Origin: Streptomyces violens
Lineage (GTDB): Bacteria > Actinomycetota > Actinomycetes > Streptomycetales > Streptomycetaceae
Assembly (NCBI RefSeq): GCF_000717745.1
Contig: NZ_JOBH01000005.1
Location: forward strand, 62,001-126,000
Direction: 5' to 3'
DNA: 64,000 bases
Shown here: positions 1 to 11,495 of the stretch, in pieces
Position numbering within the stretch: the first letter of the stretch is position 1
Layout of the letters: the number at the start of each line of letters is the position of its first letter
Translations under genes and position numbers: made by a program
The notes under the pieces: generated by a model
The model's input: only the letters and a program-made list of their open reading frames with translations
Told to the model about the DNA's origin: nothing
Databases searched by the model: none

Positions 1-1031
1 ACCCGACCGGCATCTGGCGGATGGGCATCCTGCTGACGGAGGGCGCCCGTGGTGAGGGCGGCATCCTCCGCAACAAGGACGGCGAGCGCTTCATGGAGAA
101 GTACGCGCCGGTCATGAAGGACCTCGCCTCGCGTGACGTCGTCTCGCGCTCCATCTACACGGAGATCCGCGAGGGCCGCGGCTGCGGTCCCGAGGGCGAC
201 CACGTCTACCTCGACCTCACGCACCTCCCGCCGGAGCAGCTGGACGCCAAGCTGCCCGACATCACCGAGTTCGCGCGGACCTACCTCGGCATCGAGCCCT
301 ACACGGACCCGATCCCGATCCAGCCGACCGCGCACTACGCCATGGGCGGCATCCCGACCAACGTCGAGGGCGAGGTGCTGGCCGACAACACCACCGTCGT
401 GCCGGGCCTGTACGCCGCCGGCGAGGTCGCCTGTGTCTCCGTGCACGGCGCCAACCGCCTGGGCACCAACTCGCTGCTCGACATCAACGTGTTCGGCCGC
501 CGCGCGGGCATCGCCGCCGCGGAGTACGCGCACAAGAACGACTTCGTCGAGCTGCCCGAGAACCCGGCGAAGCAGGTCCAGGACCAGGTCGAGCGGCTGC
601 GCGACTCGAACGGTACGGAGAGCGTGACCAAGCTCCGCACCGAGCTGCAGGAGTGCATGGACGCCAACGTGATGGTGTTCCGCACCGAGCAGACGATCAA
701 GACCGCGGTCGAGAAGATCGGCGAGCTGCGCGAGCGCTACCTGAACGTCTCCGTCCAGGACAAGGGCAAGCGCTTCAACACCGACCTGCTGGAGGCCATC
801 GAGCTGGGCAACCTGCTCGACCTGGCCGAGGTCATGGCGGTCTCCGCGCTGGCCCGCAAGGAGTCCCGCGGTGGTCACTACCGCGAGGACTACCCGAACC
901 GCGACGACGTCAACTTCATGCGGCACACCATGGCGTACCGCGAGGTCGGCGCTGACGGCAAGGAGTCGATCCGTCTCGACTACAAGCCGGTCGTCCAGAC
1001 CCGCTACCAGCCGATGGAGCGTAAGTACTGA
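1..1031 (+). CDS. sdhA: Succinate dehydrogenase flavoprotein subunit, C-terminal part (5' end outside window)
   Basis: This is the C-terminal part of the FAD-binding subunit of succinate dehydrogenase (complex II), which oxidises succinate to fumarate at the inner face of the membrane. The frame is open from the first base, so the start lies upstream of the window. Visible family signatures are HYAMGGIPTN, the FAD-binding stretch GLYAAGEVACVSVHGANRLG followed by TNSLLD, and the C-terminal SRGGHYREDYP. The stop overlaps the sdhB start by one base (TGATG), so the two are translationally coupled. Identity is clear from these motifs and from the next gene. Confidence 0.96.
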   Translation, partial: PTGIWRMGILLTEGARGEGGILRNKDGERFMEKYAPVMKDLASRDVVSRSIYTEIREGRGCGPEGDHVYLDLTHLPPEQLDAKLPDITEFARTYLGIEPYTDPIPIQPTAHYAMGGIPTNVEGEVLADNTTVVPGLYAAGEVACVSVHGANRLGTNSLLDINVFGRRAGIAAAEYAHKNDFVELPENPAKQVQDQVERLRDSNGTESVTKLRTELQECMDANVMVFRTEQTIKTAVEKIGELRERYLNVSVQDKGKRFNTDLLEAIELGNLLDLAEVMAVSALARKESRGGHYREDYPNRDDVNFMRHTMAYREVGADGKESIRLDYKPVVQTRYQPMERKY

Positions 1032-1807
1032 TGAGCACCCCCACGCTTGAGAAGCACTCGGCAGCGCTGGACGCGGCCGAGAGCACCGCTGCCCAGAAGA
1101 TCACCGTCACGTTCCGCATCCGCCGGTTCAACCCGGAGGTCTCGGACGAGGCGAAGTGGCAGGACTTCCAGCTGGAGCTGGACCCGAAGGAGCGCGTGCT
1201 CGACGGGCTGCACAAGATCAAGTGGGAGCAGGACGGCACCCTGACCTTCCGCCGGTCCTGCGCGCACGGCATCTGCGGCTCCGACGCCATGCGGATCAAC
1301 GGCAAGAACCGGCTCGCCTGCAAGACGCTGATCAAGGACATCAACCCTGAGAAGCCGATCACGGTCGAGGCCATCAAGGGCCTGACGGTCCTGAAGGACC
1401 TGGTCGTGGACATGGAGCCGTTCTTCCAGGCGTACCGCGACGTGATGCCCTTCCTGATCACGAAGGACACCAACGAGCCGACGCGCGAGCGTCTGCAGTC
1501 CGCCGAGGACCGCGAGCGCTTCGACGACACCACCAAGTGCATCCTGTGCGCCGCGTGCACGACCTCGTGCCCGGTGTTCTGGAACGACGGCCAGTACTTC
1601 GGCCCGGCGGCGATCGTCAACGCGCACCGCTTCATCTTCGACTCGCGTGACGAGGCCGGTGAGCAGCGCCTGGAGATCCTGAACGACAAGGACGGCGTCT
1701 GGCGCTGCCGTACGACCTTCAACTGCACGGACGCCTGCCCGCGCGGTATCGAGGTCACGAAGGCGATCCAGGAAGTGAAGCGGGCCCTGATTACCCGGCG
1801 CTTCTGA
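1031..1807 (+). CDS. sdhB: Succinate dehydrogenase iron-sulfur subunit
   Basis: This 258-residue subunit carries electrons from the flavoprotein to the quinone site of complex II. An N-terminal ferredoxin-like domain holds the [2Fe-2S] cysteines in CRRSCAHGICGSDAM and a later RLAC. The C-terminal half holds the CILCAACTTSCP and CRTTFNCTDACPRG cysteine groups for the [4Fe-4S] and [3Fe-4S] clusters. Length is normal for the family. The ATG overlaps the sdhA TGA by one base. A perfect hairpin 15 bases after the stop ends the operon. Confidence 0.97.
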   Translation: MSTPTLEKHSAALDAAESTAAQKITVTFRIRRFNPEVSDEAKWQDFQLELDPKERVLDGLHKIKWEQDGTLTFRRSCAHGICGSDAMRINGKNRLACKTLIKDINPEKPITVEAIKGLTVLKDLVVDMEPFFQAYRDVMPFLITKDTNEPTRERLQSAEDRERFDDTTKCILCAACTTSCPVFWNDGQYFGPAAIVNAHRFIFDSRDEAGEQRLEILNDKDGVWRCRTTFNCTDACPRGIEVTKAIQEVKRALITRRF

Positions 1808-1821
1808 TTTCGGCCTGATCC

Positions 1822-1869
1822 CGCGAAGGGCCCCTGTCCGGTTTTCGTACCGGACAGGGGCCCTTCGCG
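1822..1869 (+). terminator. Rho-independent-type terminator after sdhB
   Basis: A perfect 20-bp inverted repeat (arms 1822-1841 and 1850-1869, left arm cgcgaagggcccctgtccgg) flanks an 8-base loop starting with tttt. It sits immediately after the sdhB stop. There is no long U tract, which is usual for Streptomyces hairpins. Confidence 0.85.
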
Positions 1870-1893
1870 TAGGTTCGCCTGCCGTGCCGGGGA

Positions 1894-2718
1894 ATGCTCA
1901 TTCGTATGAGGAACGACACCACCCCCCTTTCCCCGCACCGGCCCCTGCCTCCGCTCTCCGCCACCGTCACCGGTTCCGGCCCGGGCATCGTCCTGGCCCA
2001 CGGCGCCACCGGCAGCATCGACGAGAACTACGCCCGCCTCTTACCGGCACTCGCCGCCGGCCACACCGTCGTCGCCCCCGACTACCCCGGCTCGGGCCGC
2101 ACCCCGCGCGCGGCCGGGCCGCTCACCCTGGACGGCCTCACCGACGCGGTCGTCGACGGCGCGGTCGCCGCCGGGCTGGAGACCTTCACCCTGGTCGGGT
2201 ACTCGCTCGGCACGGCCGTCGCGGTGCGCACCGCCACCCGCTACCCGCAGCACGTCAGCGGCCTCGTGCTGACCGCGGGGCTGGCCGTCCCGGACCGCCG
2301 TACCGATCTCTGGCTGGCGCTCTGGCAACGCCTGCTGGCGCAGGACGACTACACGGGCCTGGCGCTGGCCCGTACGCTCAGCGGCTGGTCCCCCGGCCGC
2401 CTCCAGGACCTGCCGCACGACGACCTGGACGCACTGCTGGATCCCTGCCCGGAGCTGGTGCCCGACGGTTCGGCGGACCAGGCGGCGCTCGTACGGTCCC
2501 TGGACGTCCGCGCCGACCTGCCGGGCATCGCCGTCCCTACGCTGGTCATCGCCACCCTCCACGACCAGCTGGTCGACCCCGCGCACTCCCGCTACCTGGC
2601 CGCGCACATACCCGGCGCGCAGTACGCCGAACTCGCCGCCGGCCACGTGCCGATGCACGAGTGCCCCGAGGAGTGGGAGCGGCTGATCACCGGCTTCCTC
2701 GCCGCGCACGGCCTCTAG
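1894..2718 (+). CDS. Alpha/beta hydrolase, TTA-containing
   Basis: This 274-residue soluble alpha/beta-fold hydrolase has an N-terminal oxyanion-hole HGATGS and the nucleophile elbow GYSLG with Ser at about residue 104. An Asp follows in TLHDQLVD, and the catalytic His lies in AAGHVPMHE near residue 251. The substrate cannot be read from sequence; esterases and haloperoxidase-like enzymes share this layout. The ATG at 1894 has little spacing to GGGG, and an in-frame ATG at 1906 is possible. A TTA leucine codon at 2041-2043 makes expression potentially dependent on the bldA tRNA. The next gene, a TetR regulator 60 bases downstream on the same strand, may control it. Confidence 0.85.
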   Translation: MLIRMRNDTTPLSPHRPLPPLSATVTGSGPGIVLAHGATGSIDENYARLLPALAAGHTVVAPDYPGSGRTPRAAGPLTLDGLTDAVVDGAVAAGLETFTLVGYSLGTAVAVRTATRYPQHVSGLVLTAGLAVPDRRTDLWLALWQRLLAQDDYTGLALARTLSGWSPGRLQDLPHDDLDALLDPCPELVPDGSADQAALVRSLDVRADLPGIAVPTLVIATLHDQLVDPAHSRYLAAHIPGAQYAELAAGHVPMHECPEEWERLITGFLAAHGL

Positions 2719-2778
2719 GAAGCGCCCGACGGGCCCCTGCGGTCCCCCGCGTCCCGGCCGCTCGCTTAGGGTCGGGGC

Positions 2779-3462
2779 GTGGACGACGCGAAGCAGGTAT
2801 CCCGGGGAGAGCAGACGCGGGCGCTGATTCTGGCCACCGCGATGCGGCTCTTCGAGGAACGCGGGTACGACCGGACGACGATGCGGGCCATCGCCCAGGA
2901 GGCGGGCGTCTCCACCGGTAACGCGTACTACTACTTCGCGTCCAAGGAACACCTGGTCCAGGGGTTCTACGACCGGATCGCCGAGGAGCACCGGGCGGCA
3001 GCGCGCGAGGTGCTCGCCACCGAGACGGAGCTGGCCGGGCGGATCCGCGGGGTGCTGCTGGCCTGGCTGGACGTGGCGGCGCCGTACCACCGGTTCGCCA
3101 CCCAGTTCTTCAAGAACGCCGCCGACCCCGACAGCCCGCTCAGCCCCTTCTCCGAGGCCTCGGCGGGCCCCCGGGAGGCCGCCGTCGCGCTGCACCGCGA
3201 GGTGCTCGCGGGCGCGGGCGTGAAGGCCGCGCCGGAGCTGGCGGACCAGCTCCCGCGGCTGCTGTGGCTGCACCAGATGGGGCTGGTGCTGTTCTGGGTG
3301 CACGACCGATCGCCGGACTGCGCCCGGTCGCGGGCGCTGGCGGCCCGTACGGCGCCGCTGATCGCCCGCGCGATCGCCCTCTCGCGCTACCGCGTCCTGC
3401 GGCCGCTCGTACGGGAACTGACCGGTCTGCTGGACGACTTCCTCACACCCGGCCGTCGGTGA
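2779..3462 (+). CDS. TetR/AcrR family transcriptional regulator
   Basis: This 227-residue regulator has an N-terminal TetR helix-turn-helix (about residues 12-58, with LFEERGYDRTTMRAIAQEAG and then TGNAYYYFASKEHLV) and a variable ligand-binding C-terminal domain. It starts at GTG 2779. It follows the hydrolase gene in the same direction, so co-transcription and local regulation are plausible, but the ligand is unknown. Its last 20 bases overlap the convergent FBP gene. Confidence 0.9.
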   Translation: MDDAKQVSRGEQTRALILATAMRLFEERGYDRTTMRAIAQEAGVSTGNAYYYFASKEHLVQGFYDRIAEEHRAAAREVLATETELAGRIRGVLLAWLDVAAPYHRFATQFFKNAADPDSPLSPFSEASAGPREAAVALHREVLAGAGVKAAPELADQLPRLLWLHQMGLVLFWVHDRSPDCARSRALAARTAPLIARAIALSRYRVLRPLVRELTGLLDDFLTPGRR

Positions 3463-3979
3463 CCTGGCCGGCGCTGACCTTGTCGTCGATGACCTTCGCG
3501 AGGAAGGCGTCGAGGTTGGCGGTCATCCGGGCGACCTTCTCCTCGACGCTGAGCTGCTCCTCGTAACGCGCGGCGAGGTCGGGCCGCTTCTTGCCGCGGA
3601 GGTACAGCGGGCAGGCGAGGTCGGCGCAGACGTACGCGCCGACGGTGTTGCCCTGGCGGCCCGCCGCGCCGGCCCGGGGCGCGGCGAGCAGGCTGACGCC
3701 CGAACCACCGTGCCCGGTCAGGCAGAAGGAGCAGACCGTGGTCTTGGTGAACGTACGGCGGACGTTCGTGGGGCGGCGCAGCGTGACGCCGAGCGGGCCG
3801 TCCGCGCGCGGGACGACGAGATAGGCGCGGTCGGGCGCCTGCGGGTCACGCCAGCCGAGGAAGTCCAGGTCGGGCCAGGGAAGTTCGGCGAGCCCGGCGG
3901 GGAGGTTCAGCCGACGGGCCTCGCCCTTGGAACAGTTCACGAAAGAGGCGCGGATGTCGGGTTCTGCCAGGGGATCCAT
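3443..3979 (-). CDS. FBP (fusidic-acid-resistance/EF-G-binding type) zinc-finger family protein
   Basis: This 178-residue protein starts at the ATG giving MDPLAEPD. The N-terminal half resembles the FBP family. The C-terminal half has paired cysteines (VCSFC and, about 40 residues later, VCADLAC) expected for the FBP_C treble-clef zinc finger that in FusB-type proteins binds elongation factor G. Role as an EF-G binder is inferred from the family only. It is convergent with, and overlaps by 20 bases, the TetR gene. Confidence 0.8.
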   Translation of the reverse strand: MDPLAEPDIRASFVNCSKGEARRLNLPAGLAELPWPDLDFLGWRDPQAPDRAYLVVPRADGPLGVTLRRPTNVRRTFTKTTVCSFCLTGHGGSGVSLLAAPRAGAAGRQGNTVGAYVCADLACPLYLRGKKRPDLAARYEEQLSVEEKVARMTANLDAFLAKVIDDKVSAGQVTDGRV

Positions 3980-4041
3980 GATCCGAAAGCTAACAGGCGG
4001 TACGGACGGGCGTCGCCCGATTTTTCTGTGGCCCGCGCGGG

Positions 4042-5319
4042 TCATGCCTGCCGGGAGGCCAGCTGGACGAGGGTGACGTCCGGCGGGGCGCCGACGCGGA
4101 CCGGCGGGCCCCAGGCGCCCGCGCCGCGGCTGACGTAGAGCTGGGTGTCGCCGTAGCGGTCCAGGCCCGCGACGGTGGGGTTGGCGGCCGCGGCGATGTA
4201 GTTGACGGGCCACATCTGGCCGCCGTGAGTGTGCCCGGAGAGCTGCAGATCGACACCGTGCCGTACCGCCTCGTGGATCATCACCGGCTGGTGGGCGAGG
4301 AGGACCGAGGCCCGCGCGGGGTCGCGGTCGCCCAGGGCGCGGTCGTAGTCGGGGCCGTCGGCGTGGTTCTCGCCGGAGATGTCGTTGACGCCGGCGAGGT
4401 CGAAGCCGGGCATCTCGACGCGGGCGTTCTCCAGGGGGTGCACGCCCAGTTCGCGGACGTGGTCGACCCATTCGTGGGCGGCGCCCGAGATGTACTCGTG
4501 GTTGCCGGTGACGAAGTACGCGCCGTGCCGGGCGGTCAGCGCGCGCAGCGGCTCGGCGGCCGGGCCCAGGTCCGCCACGCTGCCGTCGACGAGGTCGCCG
4601 ACGATCGCGATCAGGTCGGGGTTGGTGCGGTTGACGGTGTCCACGACGCGCTGGGTGTGCGCGCGGCCCAGGATGGGGCCGAGGTGGATGTCGCTGACGA
4701 CGGCGATACGGAAGCCGTGCGCGGCGCGCGGCAGCTTGGCGAGGGGTACGGTCACCCGCTTCAGCCGCGGCCCGCCGAGCACGCTGTACGTGCCGTACCC
4801 GACGGTCGCGGCGGCGGCTGCCGAGGCCCCGACGGCCACCGAGCGGGCGACGAAGAGGCGCCGGGAGGGGGCGGCGGGGGCAGCGGCGGGAGGCGCGCTC
4901 GCGACGACCGTGTCGCCGCCCGCGCCCGCGTCCGCACCCGCGTCTGCTCCCGCGAGAGCCGGCTCCGGCTCGCGTATCTGCTCCCGTACCGGCTCCGGCA
5001 CCGTCTCGCGCGCCCGGACCCGCAGCCACACCGCGCGGACCACCTCGCCCGCCAGCAGGGCGAGGGTGAGGTAGAGCACCGTGGCGAGCCACAGGTAGCC
5101 CGGCCAGGCGAAGAGCTGCTGGAGGGGGAACGGGGCGCCCGCACGGGGCGCGACGAAGGCGCCGAGGATCAGCAGCGGCAGCACGACGGCGAGCACGGTG
5201 CCGGTCCGGCGCGCGCCGCTGCCGGGCGAGGTCGTGTCGCGGACCAGGCGGCGCCACAGGTACCAGTGGACCGCGCCGAGCAGCGCGAAGATCGTCGCGA
5301 CGACCAGAAGGAAGATCAC
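4042..5319 (-). CDS. Membrane-anchored metallophosphoesterase
   Basis: This 425-residue calcineurin-like phosphoesterase has hydrophobic N-terminal segments at about residues 1-20, 41-58 and 74-95, then an Ala/Gly/Glu-rich linker and a further hydrophobic stretch near 156-178 after SRR. The catalytic domain follows. All metal-binding motifs are present: VVSDIHLGP (about 208), GDLVDG (241), GNHEY (272) and GHTHGGQ (about 366). The layout matches YkuE/YaeI-like enzymes; the substrate is unknown. The GTG start overlaps the upstream small membrane protein stop as GTGA, so the two genes are coupled. Confidence 0.9.
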   Translation of the reverse strand: MIFLLVVATIFALLGAVHWYLWRRLVRDTTSPGSGARRTGTVLAVVLPLLILGAFVAPRAGAPFPLQQLFAWPGYLWLATVLYLTLALLAGEVVRAVWLRVRARETVPEPVREQIREPEPALAGADAGADAGAGGDTVVASAPPAAAPAAPSRRLFVARSVAVGASAAAAATVGYGTYSVLGGPRLKRVTVPLAKLPRAAHGFRIAVVSDIHLGPILGRAHTQRVVDTVNRTNPDLIAIVGDLVDGSVADLGPAAEPLRALTARHGAYFVTGNHEYISGAAHEWVDHVRELGVHPLENARVEMPGFDLAGVNDISGENHADGPDYDRALGDRDPARASVLLAHQPVMIHEAVRHGVDLQLSGHTHGGQMWPVNYIAAAANPTVAGLDRYGDTQLYVSRGAGAWGPPVRVGAPPDVTLVQLASRQA

Positions 5320-5588
5320 TTACCGGACTTCTCGCTCGCCGGGGCCGCGGTCTCGCGCCGCAGAGCCCGTACCCCGCGGAACCCGATCACTCCGATTGCC
5401 GTCCCCAAGAGAAAGGACGTCACGGCGAGCGCCAGATGCACCCAGAAATAGGCAGTCGGGTCACCTGCGTCATCGAAGGCGAGACCACTTCCGTCCTTGA
5501 CCAGATTCTTGACGAAAGTGATCCAGATGAACCAGCTCCAGACCCCGAAGGCGAGCAGGAACCAGGAGACGGGGCGCGAGAGCTTCAT
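5316..5588 (-). CDS. Small membrane protein, SCO4848-like
   Basis: This 90-residue protein has two transmembrane helices (about residues 8-27 and 48-70) and a charged C-terminal tail. It resembles small conserved Streptomyces membrane proteins of the SCO4848 type. No catalytic motif is visible and the function is unknown. It is the first gene of a two-gene unit with the metallophosphoesterase (4-base GTGA overlap). It is divergent from the D-Ala-D-Ala carboxypeptidase gene. Confidence 0.8.
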   Translation of the reverse strand: MKLSRPVSWFLLAFGVWSWFIWITFVKNLVKDGSGLAFDDAGDPTAYFWVHLALAVTSFLLGTAIGVIGFRGVRALRRETAAPASEKSGK

Positions 5589-5646
5589 GCCTTCCAGTAT
5601 GAGCGGCGGCTTCGTAAGGCCGCTGTCAGGGGCCGCGTCGTGCGGG

Positions 5647-6972
5647 GTGACGGTGGCCGCGCCGGACACGGCGGGTACGTTCACCGTCGTGCCGACGATC
5701 TCGCCCTCCCTCGCCCCGTCCCCCGCCCGCCGCCGCACCGCCCACAGGGCCGCGGCCGCCGCCCTGGTGTGTGCCGCGCTGACCGCGCCGCTGGCCGTGG
5801 CGGCGCCCGCGTACGCCGACGACGCGAAGCCGACGAAGTCGAAGGCGCCCGCGCCGCCCGCCACGATGTCCGCCGTCGGCGGCGGGCCGCTGGCGAAGCC
5901 CGGCACGCAGGTACGGCTGAAGGACGGCGCCCCGAAGCTCCCCAAGGGCCTCTCCGCGCGCTCCTGGATCGTCTCCGACCCGGAGTCCGGGGACGTGCTC
6001 GCCGCGCACAACGCGCACTGGCCGCTGCCGCCCGCCTCCACGCTGAAGATGCTCTTCGCCGACACCCTGCTGCCGAAGTTCCCGAAGACCGAGCAGCACA
6101 AGGTCGCGCCCGAGGACCTGGCGGGCATGGGCGAGGGCAGCAGCCTGGTGGGCATCAAGGAGAACCAGACCTACTCCGTGCACGACCTGTGGCTGGGCGT
6201 CTTTCTTCGCTCCGGCAACGACGCGGTGCACACGCTGGCCGCGATGAACCATGGCGTCGAGCAGACGGTCCGCGACATGCAGGCGCACGCGGACGAGCTG
6301 AACGCCCACGACACGCACGTCGTCACCCCGGACGGCTATGACGCGAAGGGGCAGGTCTCCAGCGCGTACGACCTGAGCCTGTTCGCCCGCTCCGGGCTGC
6401 AGAACGCGGACTTCCGGGAGTACGCCTCGACGGCGTTCGCGCAGTTCCCGGGCGAGGCGAAGAAGGGCAAGAAGCGCCCGACCTTCGGCATACAGAACAC
6501 CAACCGGCTGCTGACCGGCGCGTTCGGCATGAAGCCGTACAAGGGCATCGCGGGCGTGAAGAACGGCAACACCACGAACGCGGGATCGACCTTCACCGGC
6601 GTCGCGCAGCGCGGCGACAAGGTCCTCCTCGTCACGGTCATGAACCCGGCCAAGAAGGACCTGAACGAGGTCTACAAGGAGACCGCGGCGCTGTTCGACT
6701 GGGGATTCGCGGCGCGGGACAAGGTCGAGCCGGTGGGACGGCTGGTCGGCCCGAAGAGCGAGGAGGGCGACGCCGCCAAGCACAGCGCCGGCCAGCAGCA
6801 CGGCAAGCCGGGCGCGGCGCATCTGTCCGCTACGGAGGGCGACGGAGAGCGGGGCGGCGCGTCGACCGCCCTGGGGATCGCGGGCGGCGCGCTGGTCGTC
6901 CTCGGCGGCGTGGCCTTCGCGGTGCACCGCCGCTGGCCGCTGCCGGAGCTGGTACGGCGACGCGGACGCTGA
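5647..6972 (+). CDS. D-alanyl-D-alanine carboxypeptidase (S11 family), membrane-anchored
   Basis: This 441-residue secreted penicillin-binding protein probably trims the terminal D-Ala of peptidoglycan stem peptides. After an Arg-rich n-region and Ala-rich signal helix ending near AYADD come the S11 motifs. These are STLK with the catalytic Ser near 131, SGN near 189 and KNG near 305 in place of the more usual KTG. The C-terminus has one transmembrane helix followed by a basic tail, so the catalytic domain is tethered outside the membrane. GTG 5647 is preferred because it gives a normal signal peptide and leaves a promoter-sized gap to the divergent gene; ATG 5599 is an alternative. Confidence 0.87.
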   Translation: MTVAAPDTAGTFTVVPTISPSLAPSPARRRTAHRAAAAALVCAALTAPLAVAAPAYADDAKPTKSKAPAPPATMSAVGGGPLAKPGTQVRLKDGAPKLPKGLSARSWIVSDPESGDVLAAHNAHWPLPPASTLKMLFADTLLPKFPKTEQHKVAPEDLAGMGEGSSLVGIKENQTYSVHDLWLGVFLRSGNDAVHTLAAMNHGVEQTVRDMQAHADELNAHDTHVVTPDGYDAKGQVSSAYDLSLFARSGLQNADFREYASTAFAQFPGEAKKGKKRPTFGIQNTNRLLTGAFGMKPYKGIAGVKNGNTTNAGSTFTGVAQRGDKVLLVTVMNPAKKDLNEVYKETAALFDWGFAARDKVEPVGRLVGPKSEEGDAAKHSAGQQHGKPGAAHLSATEGDGERGGASTALGIAGGALVVLGGVAFAVHRRWPLPELVRRRGR

Positions 6973-7012
6973 GCCGGGCCGCTGAGCCGGTCCCCGACGG
7001 GCGGGGAGGGCG

Positions 7013-7924
7013 TCAGGCGGCGTCCTCCGCCGCCCCGCCGCCCGGCTCGGCGGCGGGCACCTCCACCGGCTCGTCGGCCGGCTCCTGGGTGGCCGTCCAG
7101 GCCGCACAGAAGACCAGCAGCTTCGCGGTGAAGTTGATCCACAGCAGCAGCGCGATCGGGGTGCCGAACGCGCCGTACATGCTCTTCGCCGCGACGCCCT
7201 GCAGATAGCCGCTGAGCGCGTACTTCAGTACCTCGAAGCCGACCGCTCCGATCAGCGCCGCAACGGCCACCGCCCGCCGTGGCGGCACCGCGCCGGGCAG
7301 CTGCGTCAGGACGTACGCCAGCAGCAGGAAGTCGGCGAGCACGGCGATCAGGAAGCCCGCCAGCGTCAGCAGGACGCTGCCCGCGCCGTCCTCGGGGATG
7401 CCGATGGCCTGTGCCACCCGGCCCACCGCCGCCGAGGCGAACACCGAGCAGGCCAGCGAGACCACCGCCACCCCGCCCAGGCCCAGCAGCAGCGCGCCGT
7501 CCTTGGCCTTGGCGAGGAAGAAGTTGCCGTCCTCGTCGTCGGTCTCCCACACCGCGCGCAGACAGTCCCGCAGCGACTGGACCCAACCCACGCCCGTGAA
7601 GAGCAGCGCGGCACCGGCGATCACCCCGACCGTGCCCGCGTTGTCCACCAGCGCCCCGATGTCCAGCTGCCCGGCGATGCCGGGGACCTGATCGGCGAGT
7701 CGGCCCTGGAACTCGCGCAGCTGCGCGTCGCTGAGCAGCGCGGCGCCGATGGCCGCCGCCACCGTGAGCAGCGGGAAGAGCGCCACGAAGCTGGTGAAGG
7801 TGAGGGCGGCGGCCAGCCGGGTCCAGTGCACGCGGTCCATCCGCTGGTACGCCCGCCACAGGTGGGTGCGCATCAGCCACACCACCGCGGGCCCGATCAG
7901 CGGCAGCCTGGTCAGCCACTCCAT
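7013..7924 (-). CDS. YihY/virulence factor BrkB family membrane protein
   Basis: This 303-residue polytopic protein has about six hydrophobic helices. Family-typical stretches include LAAALTFTSFVALFPLLTV near the N-terminus and PIALLLWINFTAKLLVFCAA near the C-terminus. The C-terminal tail is acidic and Pro/Ala-rich. The family was once misnamed as RNase BN; its transport or other role is unknown. It is encoded alone, downstream of the 2'-5' RNA ligase-like gene on the same strand. Confidence 0.88.
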   Translation of the reverse strand: MEWLTRLPLIGPAVVWLMRTHLWRAYQRMDRVHWTRLAAALTFTSFVALFPLLTVAAAIGAALLSDAQLREFQGRLADQVPGIAGQLDIGALVDNAGTVGVIAGAALLFTGVGWVQSLRDCLRAVWETDDEDGNFFLAKAKDGALLLGLGGVAVVSLACSVFASAAVGRVAQAIGIPEDGAGSVLLTLAGFLIAVLADFLLLAYVLTQLPGAVPPRRAVAVAALIGAVGFEVLKYALSGYLQGVAAKSMYGAFGTPIALLLWINFTAKLLVFCAAWTATQEPADEPVEVPAAEPGGGAAEDAA

Positions 7925-8025
7925 GAGCCGCGGGTACCCCTTCCCGAGGGCCGTTGTCCCCCATCCGGCGGAACACTAGCCTCCGGATGGCCGCATACGG
8001 CGCAGACGCGCCAGGGCGCGGCGGG

Positions 8026-8607
8026 TTACCGGGAGGGGGCCGGCGGCCGGGTCAGGTCGGCCTGCCGCGGTACACCGCCGACCGGCGCGCCGAAAGGGTA
8101 TTCGCGCTCCAACCGCCACACGCCGTCCGCGCCCTGCTGGTACAGCGCGAAACCGCCTATCGTCCAGGCGGCCTCGAAGTCCGCCAGCTCCCGCTGCGCC
8201 CGGTCCATCGCCTCTTCGGAGATGCCGTGCGCGACGGTGACGTGCGGGTGGTACGGGAACTGCAGCTCACGGGCGCACGGCCCGGACGCGGCACGGATGC
8301 GCTCCTGCAGCTCCGTGCAGCCCGCCTTGCCGTCGACGAGCTTGACGTAGACGACGGGCGAGAGCGGCCGGAAGGTGTCGGTGCCCTTCAGGCGCAGCGT
8401 GAAGGGCGTGAAGGCCGCCGCGACCTCCGCGAGGTACTCCTCGATCCGGGGCAGGGCCGCCGGGTCGGTCTCGGTGGGCGGGAGGAGGGTGATGTGGGTG
8501 GGGATGGCCTGCGCGGCCGGGTCACCGAAGCTCGCGCGCTGCTCCTGGAGGAAGCGGCCGTACGGCTCCGGGACCGCGATCGAAACGCCGAGCGTTACGG
8601 TCCCCAC
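8026..8607 (-). CDS. 2'-5' RNA ligase / cyclic phosphodiesterase superfamily (2H) protein
   Basis: This 193-residue protein carries the two hallmark HxT motifs of the 2H phosphoesterase fold, THITLLPP near residue 39 and HVTVAHG near residue 122. These act on 2'-5' or cyclic phosphate bonds in RNA or nucleotides. The natural substrate in actinobacteria is not known. It lies between trpS upstream and the YihY gene downstream, on the same strand. Confidence 0.85.
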   Translation of the reverse strand: MGTVTLGVSIAVPEPYGRFLQEQRASFGDPAAQAIPTHITLLPPTETDPAALPRIEEYLAEVAAAFTPFTLRLKGTDTFRPLSPVVYVKLVDGKAGCTELQERIRAASGPCARELQFPYHPHVTVAHGISEEAMDRAQRELADFEAAWTIGGFALYQQGADGVWRLEREYPFGAPVGGVPRQADLTRPPAPSR

Positions 8608-8750
8608 TGCGTTCTCCTCCCTGAAACGGATGGTTGCCCCGGATGCCAGTGTGCCGGGTGCGCCGCCCTTACGGCGAGCGCCGACGGTCCTGCCCCGGCG
8701 GGACCTCGGCCCCCCTGTGCGGGGGCGCGCGGCGCCCGCCCGGCGCGCGA

Positions 8751-11451
<2,701 letters not shown>

Positions 11452-11495
11452 GGTTCGTCGTCCCCCGTAGAAGCGATTGTCGTGCTCCCGCCAGC

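Noticed and set aside
5497..5646. Earlier starts for the carboxypeptidase gene at 5497 and 5587
   Set aside because: They would overlap or abut the divergent small membrane protein gene and put about 50 non-signal-like residues before the signal peptide.
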